From Mesorhizobium sp. M2A.F.Ca.ET.046.03.2.1 (GTDB taxonomy: Bacteria > Pseudomonadota > Alphaproteobacteria > Rhizobiales > Rhizobiaceae): a stretch of 64,000 bases of DNA. Every line of letters begins with the position of its first letter. Within the stretch, counting starts at the first letter, position 1. The stretch lies in NCBI RefSeq assembly GCF_003952425.1, contig NZ_CP034449.1:1364001-1428000 (forward strand), written 5' to 3'. The position numbers were made by a program, and so were the translations under genes. Below, piece by piece: positions 35,852 to 45,152 of this stretch. A model generated the notes under the pieces. The model worked only from the letters and a program-made list of their open reading frames with translations. It was not told the DNA's origin and ran no database searches.

Positions 35852-36165
35852 GCAGCTAGCGTGTCGGCCGCAAGGTGGGTCTGGCAGTTCTTCGGGCAGA
35901 CGCGGCCGCAGGCACCGCAGCCGATGCAGCGGCCGGCATGGTCGACGATCATGACCATGCGGTTGAGTTCGCCGTCGAAGTCGTCGTCCTCGCCCGCGCA
36001 GATGCCCAGGATTTCGCCTGCGTCATCGACGCCATGAAGGTGCATGACCTCGCGCGAGCAGACCTTGAAGCAGCGGCCGCAGCCGATGCAGGTCGCGCGA
36101 TCGATCGCCGTCAGATAGTGCGGCGTCCATGGAGAGCCGTCGCGGGTGACAAAAGCGCCCGTCAT
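35848..36165 (-). CDS. fdxB: Nif-specific ferredoxin III
   Basis: The 105-residue protein has two cluster motifs, CIGCGRCFKVC and CIGCGACGRVCPKNC, separated by an acidic segment (GEDDDFDGELN). It is the intact version of the frameshifted copy at 4591-4901. The family is part of the nif regulon and may deliver electrons during cofactor assembly. The start overlaps the DUF683 stop by four bases. Confidence 0.93.
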   Translation of the reverse strand: MTGAFVTRDGSPWTPHYLTAIDRATCIGCGRCFKVCSREVMHLHGVDDAGEILGICAGEDDDFDGELNRMVMIVDHAGRCIGCGACGRVCPKNCQTHLAADTLAA

Positions 36166-36365
36166 TGTGAATTCTCCAACGCCGCGAGCTCTTCCTCTGC
36201 CGCATTTAATTCGGCAAAAATCCCGGAGGCTTTCCTGGCGACCGCCTTGATCTCGGTCCAGTTGAGCGGCAGGTCCTCGGCAAGGCCGTGCAATTCCATC
36301 TTGGCGGCTCCCGCGCGCGACTGCAGCTTGCGGACCTTCTTCTGCAACATTTCACGGTCTAACAT
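36162..36365 (-). CDS. CCE_0567/DUF683-family nif-cluster protein, copy 2
   Basis: The 67-residue helical protein from the ATG at 36365 (GAGGAGGAGATC upstream) matches copy 1 in length and pattern (KKVRKLQSRAGAAKMELHGL). It leads the fdxB-nifQ unit. The DUF269 gene that normally precedes it is reduced to a 3' remnant, so the promoter of this unit is unclear. Confidence 0.85.
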   Translation of the reverse strand: MLDREMLQKKVRKLQSRAGAAKMELHGLAEDLPLNWTEIKAVARKASGIFAELNAAEEELAALENSQ

Positions 36366-36391
36366 GATCTCCTCCTCGCAAGCCGGTTTTC

Positions 36392-36505
36392 TTACGCCCG
36401 CACCATGTCGGGACGCGCTTCGAAGGCCGCGACCGCATCGCCGGTTTCGTACTGACCTCGGCGAGTTTTCGAAACATCTCGAGCCGAACCGTTGATGCCG
36501 ATGGT
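36392..36505 (-). pseudogene. NifX-associated protein (DUF269), 3' remnant
   Basis: The frame ending at the TAA at 36392 reads DAVAAFEARPDMVRA, the counterpart of [15 protein letters not shown] at the end of the intact gene. Upstream, in a shifted frame, HQRFGSRCFENS corresponds to [11 protein letters not shown]. Everything further upstream is lost. Confidence 0.65.
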
Positions 36506-36999
36506 GCATGGGAGACGCTACAGCCAGCTTATGCAATCCCGCGCGGCGGGACGCAGGTCCGTATGTTGCAGCTTCGAGTTCGGCATAAGAGCGGTGGGTC
36601 GCAGCGACAATCAAGATCTTGTGCCCGACGTCGACCCGGGGGGTTAGCGCATGCTGGGCGGGAGTCGATTTTGGCGACACCTTTATGCCGGAGAACGCGT
36701 ATCTGCCGCGGACCCGGCGCGTTGCTTTCCTTCGCTCCAATGATCGCATCAAGCAGGATCTAAATGATCGCGCGGCTGCCGCCTCAGGAGGAAGCCTCAA
36801 GCGCCGTGCCGGGAACGCAGGACGAAGCTCATAAAGAATTGCCTGCCTCCCGTTCATCGGCTTACTCGAGAGCGCGGCATGAAGACTGGTCGGCACCAGG
36901 CGTGTCGTGGATTCGAAAGATCCGGCGACAGGTTGCGGCCGCTTTTTCAGCAACGGCCCGACAGGATTGCTGGAGAGGCAAGCTGAATTCACGCCGCGT
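36506..36999. other. Stretch between the DUF269 remnant and the ABC exporter
   Basis: A minus frame runs through (for example RVDVGHKILIVAATHRSYAE near 36570-36630), but I recognise no family and no start. No sigma-54-like element for the DUF683-fdxB-nifQ unit was found here by eye. Confidence 0.35.
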
Positions 37000-38931
37000 T
37001 CAACCGCGTTGCACAGTGGTCTCATCCCACCCCTTTGTCAGCTCCAAGGCCTGCCGTTCGAACAGGCGGCGGTAGATGCCGTCGTGACGGATCAGCATGG
37101 CATGGTCGCCCTGCTCGGTGATGCAACCGCGGTCGAAGACAAGCAGCCGGTCGAGTTCCCGCACCGTCGAGAGCCGGTGCGCAATGACGAGCGTGGTGCG
37201 CCCGACCATGAGCCGCTCCATCGCCTTCTGGATCAGCACCTCCGATTCCGAGTCGAGGCTCGATGTCGCCTCGTCCAGAATCAGGATCGGGGCATCGGCG
37301 AGGAAGGCGCGCGCTATCGCCACACGCTGGCGCTCGCCGCCTGAAAGCTTCACGCCGCGTTCGCCGACCAGCGTAGCGTAGCCGTTCGGCAGGCGCGCAA
37401 TGAAGTCATGCGCGCTGGCGAGCCGCGCCGCCTGCTCAATGTCGGACCGAGAAGCACCCGGCCGCCCATAGGCTATGTTCTCGGCCAGCGAGCGGTGGAA
37501 CAGAAGGGGCTCCTGCTGTACGATCGCGATCTGCGAGCGCAGCGAGGCCTGCGTCACCCGCGAGATGTCCTGCCCATCGATCAAGATTCGTCCAGCATCC
37601 AGGTCGTAAAGCCGCTGGATGAGCTTGACGAAGGTGGTCTTGCCGGAGCCAGAGGGGCCGACCAGACCGACCCGTGCGCCGGCCTCAATCGAAATCGACA
37701 AGTCGCTGTAGAATGGCGACCAATGATTGCCGTAGTGGAAATGGACGCTCTCAAAATCGATGTGACCCTTCGTGATCCGGATCGGCTTGGCGCCCGGAAC
37801 ATCCGCCACGTCGGGCGGCTGGCTGTAGGTTTGGACCAATTCCTCCATCTCATTTACAGAGTGCTGGATGTTGCGCACGTGTTTGGAAACATCACGCAAG
37901 TAGCCATACAGGACCGTGAAAGACGCGAGCACCAAGGCGATGTCACCTGGAGTAGCCTGGCCGCGTGACCACACAAATAAGGCATAGCCGATCAAAGCCG
38001 CTCTCATCGCAAGAAGCATGATTCCCTGGAATGCACCACTGACCGTCCCGCGCACCCAGGTCCGGCGGGTGCGGTGCCGCCACTTGGAGATGACTTTCTC
38101 GAGCCGATAATCTTCCCGCACCTCGGCGCCGAAGCCTTTGACCACCGCGTTACAGCTTATCGCGTCCGCGAGGGAGCCGCCAAACCTCGTATCCCAGTTG
38201 TTGGCAAGGCTTGCCGCTGGCGCCACATAGCCGAGCGACAGGATAATAATCAGCGCCACATAGCCAACCGAGCCGCAGGCGATGATCAGCCCCATCATCG
38301 GCCAGTACCAGCCGAGCAGAACGCTCGAGCCCACGAGCATGATGAGCGAGGGTAACAACGCGAGAAGGATCGTGTCATTGAAGAGGCAGAGCGCCCACAT
38401 GCCGCGCGTGATCTTGCGCACCGTCGAGCCGGCGAAGGTTTTCGCATGCCAATCGGTCGAAAAGCGCTGGACGCGATGGAACGCGTCGCTGGCGATGTCG
38501 GACATCATGTTCAGAATGAAGTCATTGATGGCAATGAATGCGACGTTGCGCATGACGACGGCGCCGAGTGTGAGCGCAATCAACATTGAAAAGGCCGCAA
38601 GAGCCGCATCCCACACGACGGCGTCGGCTGCCGCTCCTTGGGCGACCGCGTCTACGAGCCGTCCGGAATAGAGCGGCGTCAGGACGTCGAGGAGCGTTGC
38701 GACAAGCACCGCGATCATAATGATCGCGAGCCGGACCGGCTGCCTGCTCCAGTGGCGTATGGTGAAGGCGAAAACGTCGCGAAAGGCGGCGCCGCGCAGA
38801 TCGATGTGAAAACGACGCCTGGCTTTATACGAGCGCACCAGGACGCTCGGTCTCAAGAAACCTGGAATGGAAGGTTTGTGTGAGGACGAAAACTTCGCTC
38901 GGAACGAGGGTAGCTGATCTGGACCTGACAT
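37000..38931 (-). CDS. ABC exporter, fused membrane and ATPase domains
   Basis: The 643-residue protein has an N-terminal region of about 60 residues, six predicted membrane helices (about 65-350) and an ATPase domain with Walker A GPSGSGKT, signature LSGGERQRVAIARA, Walker B ILILDEATSSLDSES and the H-loop IAHRLSTV. This is the MsbA/lipid-A-exporter-like half-transporter type, working as a dimer; the substrate is unknown. The ATG at 38931 (MSGPDQ) and its leader AAGGAAAGAAAGCAGC derive from nifH, so the first residues may be a fused nifH start. A NifA site and sigma-54 promoter lie upstream. Export of a symbiosis-specific compound is a reasonable inference. Confidence 0.88.
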   Translation of the reverse strand: MSGPDQLPSFRAKFSSSHKPSIPGFLRPSVLVRSYKARRRFHIDLRGAAFRDVFAFTIRHWSRQPVRLAIIMIAVLVATLLDVLTPLYSGRLVDAVAQGAAADAVVWDAALAAFSMLIALTLGAVVMRNVAFIAINDFILNMMSDIASDAFHRVQRFSTDWHAKTFAGSTVRKITRGMWALCLFNDTILLALLPSLIMLVGSSVLLGWYWPMMGLIIACGSVGYVALIIILSLGYVAPAASLANNWDTRFGGSLADAISCNAVVKGFGAEVREDYRLEKVISKWRHRTRRTWVRGTVSGAFQGIMLLAMRAALIGYALFVWSRGQATPGDIALVLASFTVLYGYLRDVSKHVRNIQHSVNEMEELVQTYSQPPDVADVPGAKPIRITKGHIDFESVHFHYGNHWSPFYSDLSISIEAGARVGLVGPSGSGKTTFVKLIQRLYDLDAGRILIDGQDISRVTQASLRSQIAIVQQEPLLFHRSLAENIAYGRPGASRSDIEQAARLASAHDFIARLPNGYATLVGERGVKLSGGERQRVAIARAFLADAPILILDEATSSLDSESEVLIQKAMERLMVGRTTLVIAHRLSTVRELDRLLVFDRGCITEQGDHAMLIRHDGIYRRLFERQALELTKGWDETTVQRG

Positions 38932-39016
38932 GCTGCTTTCTTTCCTTCGTTCCATCGATCGCGACGTCATCCGCGAGATGAATATCGGGCACGCGCTGCC
39001 TTACGAGGAGAGAACC

Positions 39017-39135
39017 GCAATAGCCGTGCCAAAGGCTCGGAAAGAAGCTCAGAAGAATTTTCTGCATATTCTTCAATGACAAACGAGATCTCAGCAGGGA
39101 GCGGGGCGGAACAGCGCCGTGTCGCGCACCCGACA
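39017..39135 (-). promoter_or_regulatory. nifH-type promoter of the ABC exporter
   Basis: NifA site TGTCGCGCACCCGACA at 39120-39135 and TGGCACGGCTATTGC (minus) at 39017-39031, 89 bases apart. Here the -12 box has the consensus GC. The downstream leader up to the ATG at 38931 continues the resemblance to nifH. Confidence 0.8.
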
Positions 39136-39257
39136 AACCCGACAGGACGCATTGGTCGCGCGGGCATCCGTGGCGAACGGCCGACAGAATTGCTCCTCAC
39201 GCGAAGCGGAATTCACGCCCGATTCAATGGCGTTGCGCGTTGAACAATTCCCGCGGA

Positions 39258-39333
39258 TGTCGGACATGCGACATAGCAGTGTTGGACCACCATGCTGTTT
39301 TGAAATGATTTCCTTCTTTGGCACAGTCCATGC
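39258..39333 (+). promoter_or_regulatory. NifA site and sigma-54 promoter of the orf48-nifS-nifW unit
   Basis: TGTCGGACATGCGACA at 39258-39273 and TGGCACAGTCCATGC at 39319-39333 (GG and GC ten bases apart). The promoter is divergent from the exporter promoter, with about 120 bases between the two NifA sites. Confidence 0.75.
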
Positions 39334-39377
39334 GTAGCTGTTCGCGAACGCGTCCCGGCCTGAAGGAGAAACAGTCC

Positions 39378-39524
39378 ATGATCCAGCACACCGAAAACGC
39401 CGTGGCCAAAAGACCGCGCTTTCTCGGGCCGGCGCAAGGCTGGCGCATCAAGTCGGGGCGGGCGGCCGCGCCGGCTCCAAGAAGCGAGCGGGCCGAGTGT
39501 GGCGGCGGCAACTCCTTCGGCTAG
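39378..39524 (+). CDS. Small basic protein leading the nifS operon
   Basis: A 48-residue frame from the ATG at 39378 (GAAGGAGAAACAGTCC upstream) sits 45 bases after the -12 box and 63 bases before nifS. The protein is basic (FLGPAQGWRIKSGR) and ends in a Gly-rich tail. I do not recognise a family; its placement directly behind a NifA promoter with a strong ribosome-binding site argues that it is real. Confidence 0.55.
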   Translation: MIQHTENAVAKRPRFLGPAQGWRIKSGRAAAPAPRSERAECGGGNSFG

Positions 39525-39587
39525 CCATCATCATGACAGACCGCGCGTGCGCTTTGCGTGATTGCGCTCAGGAGAAGGATCACATCC

Positions 39588-40825
39588 ATGAGGCCTGTTT
39601 ATCTGGACAACAACGCAACGACACGGGTCGATCCTGAAGTCGTTCAAGCAATGCTGCCGTTTTTTACGGACCAATTCGGCAACCCTTCGTCGAGCCACGA
39701 TTTTGGTGCTTCCGCCGGGGCGGCGGTGAGAAAGACGCGCCTGCAGGTGCAAACGCTGATCGGCGCGGAGTTCGACGACGAGATCACGTTCACCTCGGGC
39801 GGGACGGAAAGCGACAACGCGTCGATACTTTCGGCGCTCGAGGTGATGCCTGAGCGTATTGAGATCGTGACTTCCGCCGTCGAGCATTCGGCCGTGCTGA
39901 CGCTTTGCGCCCACCTTGAGAAGACGCGCGGCATCAAGGTGCATAGGATCCCGGTGGATCGCCACGGCCGGCTCGACCTCGACAGCTATAAGGCCGCCGT
40001 CACCTCGCGCGTGGCGATCGTCTCGATCATGTCGGCGAACAACGAGACCGGAACGATCTTCCCGGTGGTCGAGCTTGCTGAGTTGGCCAAGGAAGTCGGC
40101 GCCCTTTTCCATACCGACGCGGTGCAAGCGGTCGGCAAGCTTGCGATCGACTTGAAATCGGCGGCAATCGATATGCTGTCTCTCTCCGGTCACAAATTAC
40201 ACGGACCGAAAGGGGTCGGCGCACTTTATGTAAAGCGCGGCGTGCGCTTCTCTCCGCTGATCAAGGGGGGCGCCAGGAGGGCAACCGCCGCGCGGGCACG
40301 GAGAATACGCCAGGCATCGTCGGCCTCGGCGTGGCAGCCGATCTTGCCTTGAAATTCATGGACGACGCGAACACACGGGTAAAGGCGTTGCGCGACCGCC
40401 TGGAGAAAGAACTTCTCCAGCGCATCCCACACACCTTCGTCGCCGGCGATTTACTGAAGCGGTTACCGAACACCGCAAACATCGCCTTTGAACATATCGA
40501 AGGTGAGGGCATACTGCATTTCCTCAATCGCGAGGGCATCGCCTGCTCCTCCGGCTCTGCTTGCGCGTCCGGCTCGCTGGAGCCGAGCCACGTCTTGGTG
40601 GCGATGAATATCCCCAATAGCGCGGCACACGGCGCAATCCGTTTCTCCTTTTCGCGCAACAATGGCGAGGAGGACGTCGACCGGGTGCTCGAGGTCATGC
40701 CCGGGATCGTTAAGAAGCTGCGAGACCTTTCCCCGTCTTCGCCAGCCAGGTCAGAGGACTTCAATCGGTTCCAGGTCTGGGCGACGACGCAACCCCGGCC
40801 GCCGTTTCCGGTCAAGGAAAATGCA
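39588..40825 (+). pseudogene. nifS: NifS cysteine desulfurase, frameshifted in a G run
   Basis: From the ATG at 39588 the protein shows the class V PLP fold: YLDNNATTRVD, TSGGTESDNASI, the PLP lysine in LSLSGHKLHGPKGVGALY. After IKGG at 40268 the frame fails. One extra G in the GGGGGG run restores RQEGNRRAGTENTPGIVGLG, and the new frame carries on with the active-site cysteine loop GIACSSGSACASGS. NifS supplies sulphur for nitrogenase clusters. The restored frame runs without a stop into nifW, so the corrected gene would encode a NifS-NifW fusion, or the nifS stop has been lost. A miscounted homopolymer is a strong possibility. Confidence 0.85.
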
Positions 40826-41209
40826 ATGCGCAGTTGTTTCGCTGAAAGCTGTGCCATCGATGTCACCGACATCCTCGCCCGGCTGAAGAGCCTGTCGGCT
40901 GCGGAGGAGTTCTTCGCAGTCCTTGGCATCTCTTATGATCCGAAGGTGCTCAATGTCTCGCGGCTCCATATCATGAAGCGCATGGGCCAATACCTCGCTG
41001 AAGAGGATTTCGCCGGTCTTCCTGACGGGGTGATCGCCGCGCGGGCGCGTGCGACGTTGGAACGCGCCTATGAGGATTTCGCGACATCCTCGCCACTCAC
41101 GCACCGGGTCTTCAAGGTTCTCGAAGAGCACGATCCGGACAAACCGGCCACTCGGGACCACACCTTTGTCCCGTTCGATTCGATCTTGAGGCGGTTCGGG
41201 ACAGAATGA
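40826..41209 (+). CDS. nifW: NifW, nitrogenase stabilising/protective protein
   Basis: The 127-residue protein from the ATG at 40826 (AAGGAAAATGCA upstream) has the family segments DILARLKSLSAAEEFFAVLG, LHIMKRMGQYLAEED and the C-terminal HTFVPFDSI. NifW associates with the MoFe protein and helps it mature or resist oxygen. Its frame is continuous with the nifS C-terminus upstream. It is followed by the NifA site of fixA. Confidence 0.9.
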   Translation: MRSCFAESCAIDVTDILARLKSLSAAEEFFAVLGISYDPKVLNVSRLHIMKRMGQYLAEEDFAGLPDGVIAARARATLERAYEDFATSSPLTHRVFKVLEEHDPDKPATRDHTFVPFDSILRRFGTE

Positions 41210-41234
41210 GCGCGACACGGTTGCGACGCGACAA

Positions 41235-41339
41235 TGTCGAAAAGCCGACAAATCCGGTCATCACGACGGCACCTTTCGGAAGAAAACAACCCATCTCAAA
41301 GGGGACAGAGCAACGCAAAACGGTTGGCACGAATGATGC
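41235..41339 (+). promoter_or_regulatory. NifA site and sigma-54 promoter of fixABCX
   Basis: TGTCGAAAAGCCGACA at 41235-41250 and TGGCACGAATGATGC at 41325-41339, 75 bases apart; the fixA ATG is 55 bases further on. The element is of full consensus. Confidence 0.85.
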
Positions 41340-41393
41340 TGCGAAGGAGATGAACGCCAGGGCCGCTTGCGGGTTGGAGCCGAGAAGGACGCA

Positions 41394-42266
41394 ATGCACA
41401 TTGTAATCTGTATCAAGCAGGTGCCGGACTCCGCGCAGATCCGTGTCCACCCGGTGACGAACACGATCATGCGCCAGGGCGTGCCGACCATCATCAACCC
41501 TTACGACCTGTTCGCCCTCGAAGAGGCACTTAGATTGCGCGGCGCCCATGGCGGCGAGATCACCGTGCTTACGATGGGTCCGCCGATGGCAGAAGATTCG
41601 CTGCGCAAGGCGCTCACCTACGGCGCCGACCGCGCGGTACTCTTGACGGACCGCTGTTTTGCCGGCTCCGACACGCTGGCGACCTCCTTCGCGCTTTCTC
41701 GGGCAATCGTGAGAATTGGCGAGACCTTCGGCGCGCCGGACATCGTATTCGCCGGCAAGCAGACGATTGACGGCGATACCGCCCAAGTCGGGCCCGGCAT
41801 CGCCAAGCGCCTCGGCCTCGTGCAGTTCACCTATGTGGCGAAGATCGCCTCTATCGATCTTGATGCACGCGAGATCACTGTCAAGCGCCGTTCGGAAGGC
41901 GGTACACAGATGCTGAGAAGCAGGCTGCCTTGCCTCATCACAATGCTGGAAGGCACCAACGAAATCCGCAGGGGCTCGCTCGACGATGCCATGCGCGCCG
42001 CGCGCAGCCACATCGAGAAGTGGAGCGCGGCCGAAGCTGGCATTGAGGACCTCAACAAATGCGGCCTGCGCGGCTCGCCGACGGTCGTCAAGCGCGTTTT
42101 CGCCCCTACCACGCGGGCGGAAAAGGCGACGCAGATCGACATGACCGACAAGACGCAGCATGACCTCGCCGACGAACTGATCGCCGCAATCTTCACCCGC
42201 CAGCCAGCGCTGGAACACGAACTCGCCTTCGACGGCGGCCAGTGGCGGCAAGGAGAGAGATGTTGA
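41394..42266 (+). CDS. fixA: FixA, electron-transfer flavoprotein beta-like subunit
   Basis: The 290-residue protein starts [20 protein letters not shown], typical of ETF-beta proteins, and contains the nucleotide-binding [15 protein letters not shown]. FixABCX is a membrane-associated bifurcating complex that sends low-potential electrons to nitrogenase. The ATG at 41394 follows GAGAAGGACGCA. Its stop overlaps the fixB start. Confidence 0.95.
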   Translation: MHIVICIKQVPDSAQIRVHPVTNTIMRQGVPTIINPYDLFALEEALRLRGAHGGEITVLTMGPPMAEDSLRKALTYGADRAVLLTDRCFAGSDTLATSFALSRAIVRIGETFGAPDIVFAGKQTIDGDTAQVGPGIAKRLGLVQFTYVAKIASIDLDAREITVKRRSEGGTQMLRSRLPCLITMLEGTNEIRRGSLDDAMRAARSHIEKWSAAEAGIEDLNKCGLRGSPTVVKRVFAPTTRAEKATQIDMTDKTQHDLADELIAAIFTRQPALEHELAFDGGQWRQGERC

Positions 42267-43366
42267 ACGCGAACCGCGAAGCCCCTCCTTCCGCCGGCCG
42301 TGCCGGCATCAAGAAGGAATTGCCTGAGCACTTTAGGGACTATCGGCATGTCTGGGTTTTCATCGAACTGGAACGCGGCGAGGTCCATCCCGTCTCCTTC
42401 GAACTGATTGGCGAAGGCCGCAAGCTCGCCGACAAGCTTGGCATCCAGCTTGCGGGAATCGTGCTCGGACCGCCGGGTGAGGCCACCCAGCATGCCGTTG
42501 CCGAGGCCTTCGCTTACGGCGCCGACCTTGTCTACCTCGTCGAGGCGCCGCTGCTTGCCGACTATCGCAACGAGCCTTTCACCAAGGCGATGTCGGATCT
42601 GGTCAATACCCACAAACCGGAGATCCTGCTTCTCGGTGCGACCACGCTCGGGAGGGATCTCGCTGGCTCAGTAGCGACGACCTTGCTGACAGGGCTCACT
42701 GCCGACTGTACCGAACTCGATGTGGATGTTGACGGTTCGCTCGCCGCGACCCGTCCGACTTTCGGCGGTTCCTTGCTATGCACGATCTATACGCTCAACT
42801 ACCGGCCGCAGATGGCTACCGTACGACCGCGGGTTATGGCCATGCCACCGCGGACGGATAAGCCAGTCGGGCGTGTCATCCGGCACAAGCTGTCGATGAC
42901 CGAGGAAGAGATCATCACCAAAGTCCTTGGCTTCAACCTCGATCGCCAATCGGCAAAGGCAAATCTCGCTTACGCCGACGTCGTGATTGCAGGAGGCCTC
43001 GGCCTCGGCTCAGCGGAGAATTTGCAGCTTGTGAAGAATCTAGCGCGGGCAATCGGCGCCGAATATGGCTGTTCGCGCCCGCTGGTCCAGAAGGGCTGGA
43101 TGCCGGCCGATCGGCAGGTTGGCCAAACCGGCAAGACCATTCGGCCAAAGCTTTACATAGCGGCCGGGATTTCCGGCGCCATTCAGCATCGGGTTGGCGT
43201 GGAGGGGGCTGATCTGATCGTAGCCATCAACACCGACCCGAACGCCCCGATCTTCGACTTTGCCCACCTCGGCATCGTAACCGATGCGATCCGTTTCCTG
43301 CCGGCATTGACGGAAGCCTTCACCCGGCGGCTGTCGCCGCACAGCCACGACAAGCTTGCGAGCTAA
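42260..43366 (+). CDS. fixB: FixB, electron-transfer flavoprotein alpha-like subunit
   Basis: The 368-residue protein has an ETF-alpha architecture: an N-terminal Rossmann-like domain with [20 protein letters not shown], and a C-terminal FAD domain with [18 protein letters not shown] and [17 protein letters not shown]. The ATG at 42260 overlaps the fixA stop by seven bases. It pairs with FixA as the flavin-binding module. Confidence 0.95.
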   Translation: MLNANREAPPSAGRAGIKKELPEHFRDYRHVWVFIELERGEVHPVSFELIGEGRKLADKLGIQLAGIVLGPPGEATQHAVAEAFAYGADLVYLVEAPLLADYRNEPFTKAMSDLVNTHKPEILLLGATTLGRDLAGSVATTLLTGLTADCTELDVDVDGSLAATRPTFGGSLLCTIYTLNYRPQMATVRPRVMAMPPRTDKPVGRVIRHKLSMTEEEIITKVLGFNLDRQSAKANLAYADVVIAGGLGLGSAENLQLVKNLARAIGAEYGCSRPLVQKGWMPADRQVGQTGKTIRPKLYIAAGISGAIQHRVGVEGADLIVAINTDPNAPIFDFAHLGIVTDAIRFLPALTEAFTRRLSPHSHDKLAS

Positions 43367-43377
43367 GGGAGACGGCC

Positions 43378-44684
43378 ATGATCGAGGAAGAATTCGACGC
43401 CATCGTCGTCGGGGCCGGTATGTCCGGAAACGCGGCCGCCTACACTATGGCAAGCCAGGGCCTGACGGTGCTGCAGTTGGAGCGCGGCGAGTATCCGGGC
43501 TCCAAGAATGTCCAGGGCGCCATCATGTACGCCGACATGTTGGAGCAAATCATCCCGGATTTCCGGAATGATGCGCCTCTCGAGCGGCATTTGGTCGAGC
43601 AGCGATTCTGGGTGATGGACGACACCTCCCACACCGGGATGCAGTATCGGTCGGATGATTTCAACGAGGCGAGGCCCAATCGCTACACGATCATCCGCGC
43701 CCAATTCGACAAGTGGTTTTCGCGCAAGGTGCGCGCGGCCGGCGCGACGGTTCTGTGCGAGACGACGGTGACCGAACTCGTCCGCAATGGCCAAGGTAAG
43801 GTGATCGGCGTGCGCACCGACCGGGCTGGCGGGCCGATCTACGCGGACGTCGTCGTGCTCGCGGAAGGTGTCAACGGACTGCTCGGTACACGGGCCGGCC
43901 TGCGCAAGATGCCGAAGCCAGAAAGCGTGGCGCTCGCTGTCAAGGAAATGCACTTCCTACCCGATGAGGTCATTGAGCAGCGCTTCGGCCTCCAGGGCGA
44001 CGAAGGCTGCGTGATCGAAGCGGCGGGCACGATCTCCCGCAGCATGGCCGGACTTGCCTTCCTCTACACCAACAAGGAGTCGATCTCTCTGGGCATCGGC
44101 TGCCTCGTCTCCGATTTCGCCAAGACAATGGAGAGCCCATACGTTCTCCTCGATGTATTTAAAAACCATCCTTCGATCCGGCCGCTGATCGCGGGCTCGG
44201 AAGTCAAGGAGTATTCCGCGCATCTCATTCCCGAAGGTGGCTACAAGGCAATTCCGCAGCTCTTCGGTGACGGTTGGGTCGCGGTCGGCGATGCCGCCCA
44301 ACTGAACAACGCTATTCACCGCGAGGGTTCGAACCTTGCCATGACTTCCGGTCGCATCGCCGGCGAGGCGATCATTGAGATCAAGGGCCGCAACCAGCCG
44401 ATGATCAGGAAGAACCTCGCCCTCTACAAGACCATGCTGGACAAGTCCTTCGTAGTCAAAGACCTGCGGAAATATAAGGACATGCCGGCCCTGATACACA
44501 CCAACTCCCGAAATTTCTTCATGACTTACCCGCAGTTGATGTCGAAGGCCGCGCAGAACTTCATGCGGGTCGACGGCACCCCTAAAATCGAGAAGGAAAA
44601 GGCGACCACTGCTGCCTTCATCAAGGCGCGTTCGCGCTGGGGCTGATCAACGATGTGGTCCGCCTGGCACTCGCATGGCGCTGA
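43378..44684 (+). CDS. fixC: FixC flavoprotein oxidoreductase, 3' end frameshifted
   Basis: The protein starts at 43378 with the FAD fold [19 protein letters not shown] and ends, as read, with KARSRWG at 44646 (422 residues). The family normally carries about 13 more residues; the +1 frame supplies exactly [13 protein letters not shown], stopping at 44684. One missing G in the TGGGGC run explains this. FixC is the ETF-quinone-oxidoreductase-like subunit with FixX. Losing the tail might be tolerated, but an artefact is as likely. The interval given includes the restored end. Confidence 0.9.
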
Positions 44685-44696
44685 AGGAGAAACAGG

Positions 44697-44996
44697 ATGA
44701 CCATCGCCGTGACGAAGCTACGCGTCGAGGAGAAGCTTTACCAGAATCGCTATCTGGTCGATCCGGGCCGCCCGCATATCAAAGTGCAACCCCACGAGAG
44801 GCCGAGCGCGAACCTGCTCGCGCTGACACACATCTGCCCCGCTAAGTGCTATGAGCTGAACGACAAGGGCCAGGTGGAAACCACTCCCGACGGCTGCATG
44901 GAATGCGGCACCTGTCGCGTGCTGTGCGAGGCCAGCGGTGAGATCGTGTGGAATTACCCGCGCGGCGGCTTCGGGGTCCTCTTCAAGTTCGGATGA
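44697..44996 (+). CDS. fixX: FixX ferredoxin-like protein
   Basis: The 99-residue protein has a C-terminal ferredoxin-type cluster region [15 protein letters not shown] with a further cysteine pair in HICPAKCYE, and the family ending [15 protein letters not shown]. It carries electrons between FixC and FixAB. The ATG at 44697 follows AAGGAGAAACAGG. It is 12 bases after the restored fixC stop. Confidence 0.95.
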   Translation: MTIAVTKLRVEEKLYQNRYLVDPGRPHIKVQPHERPSANLLALTHICPAKCYELNDKGQVETTPDGCMECGTCRVLCEASGEIVWNYPRGGFGVLFKFG

Positions 44997-45152
44997 CTGG
45001 CACAAAGAGCGAGAATGAGAGGTTCGCAATTGCGGTCAACATCCGTCAACATCGTTCGCAATTAGCGAAAAGCTGAAAATACTATGTTTCTTTACTCAAA
45101 ATACAAGAAAGGGCTCGGGAGGAGCACCTTGGACAACCCTTGAGGTGTTTGC

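Noticed and set aside
36162..37025. A 287-residue protein ending as DUF683
   Set aside because: The upstream 220 codons include a shifted DUF269 remnant and unrelated sequence, and a strong ribosome-binding site precedes the ATG at 36365.
41206..41406. A 66-codon frame between nifW and fixA
   Set aside because: It overlaps the nifW stop, the NifA site, the sigma-54 promoter and the fixA start, so it is most likely non-coding.
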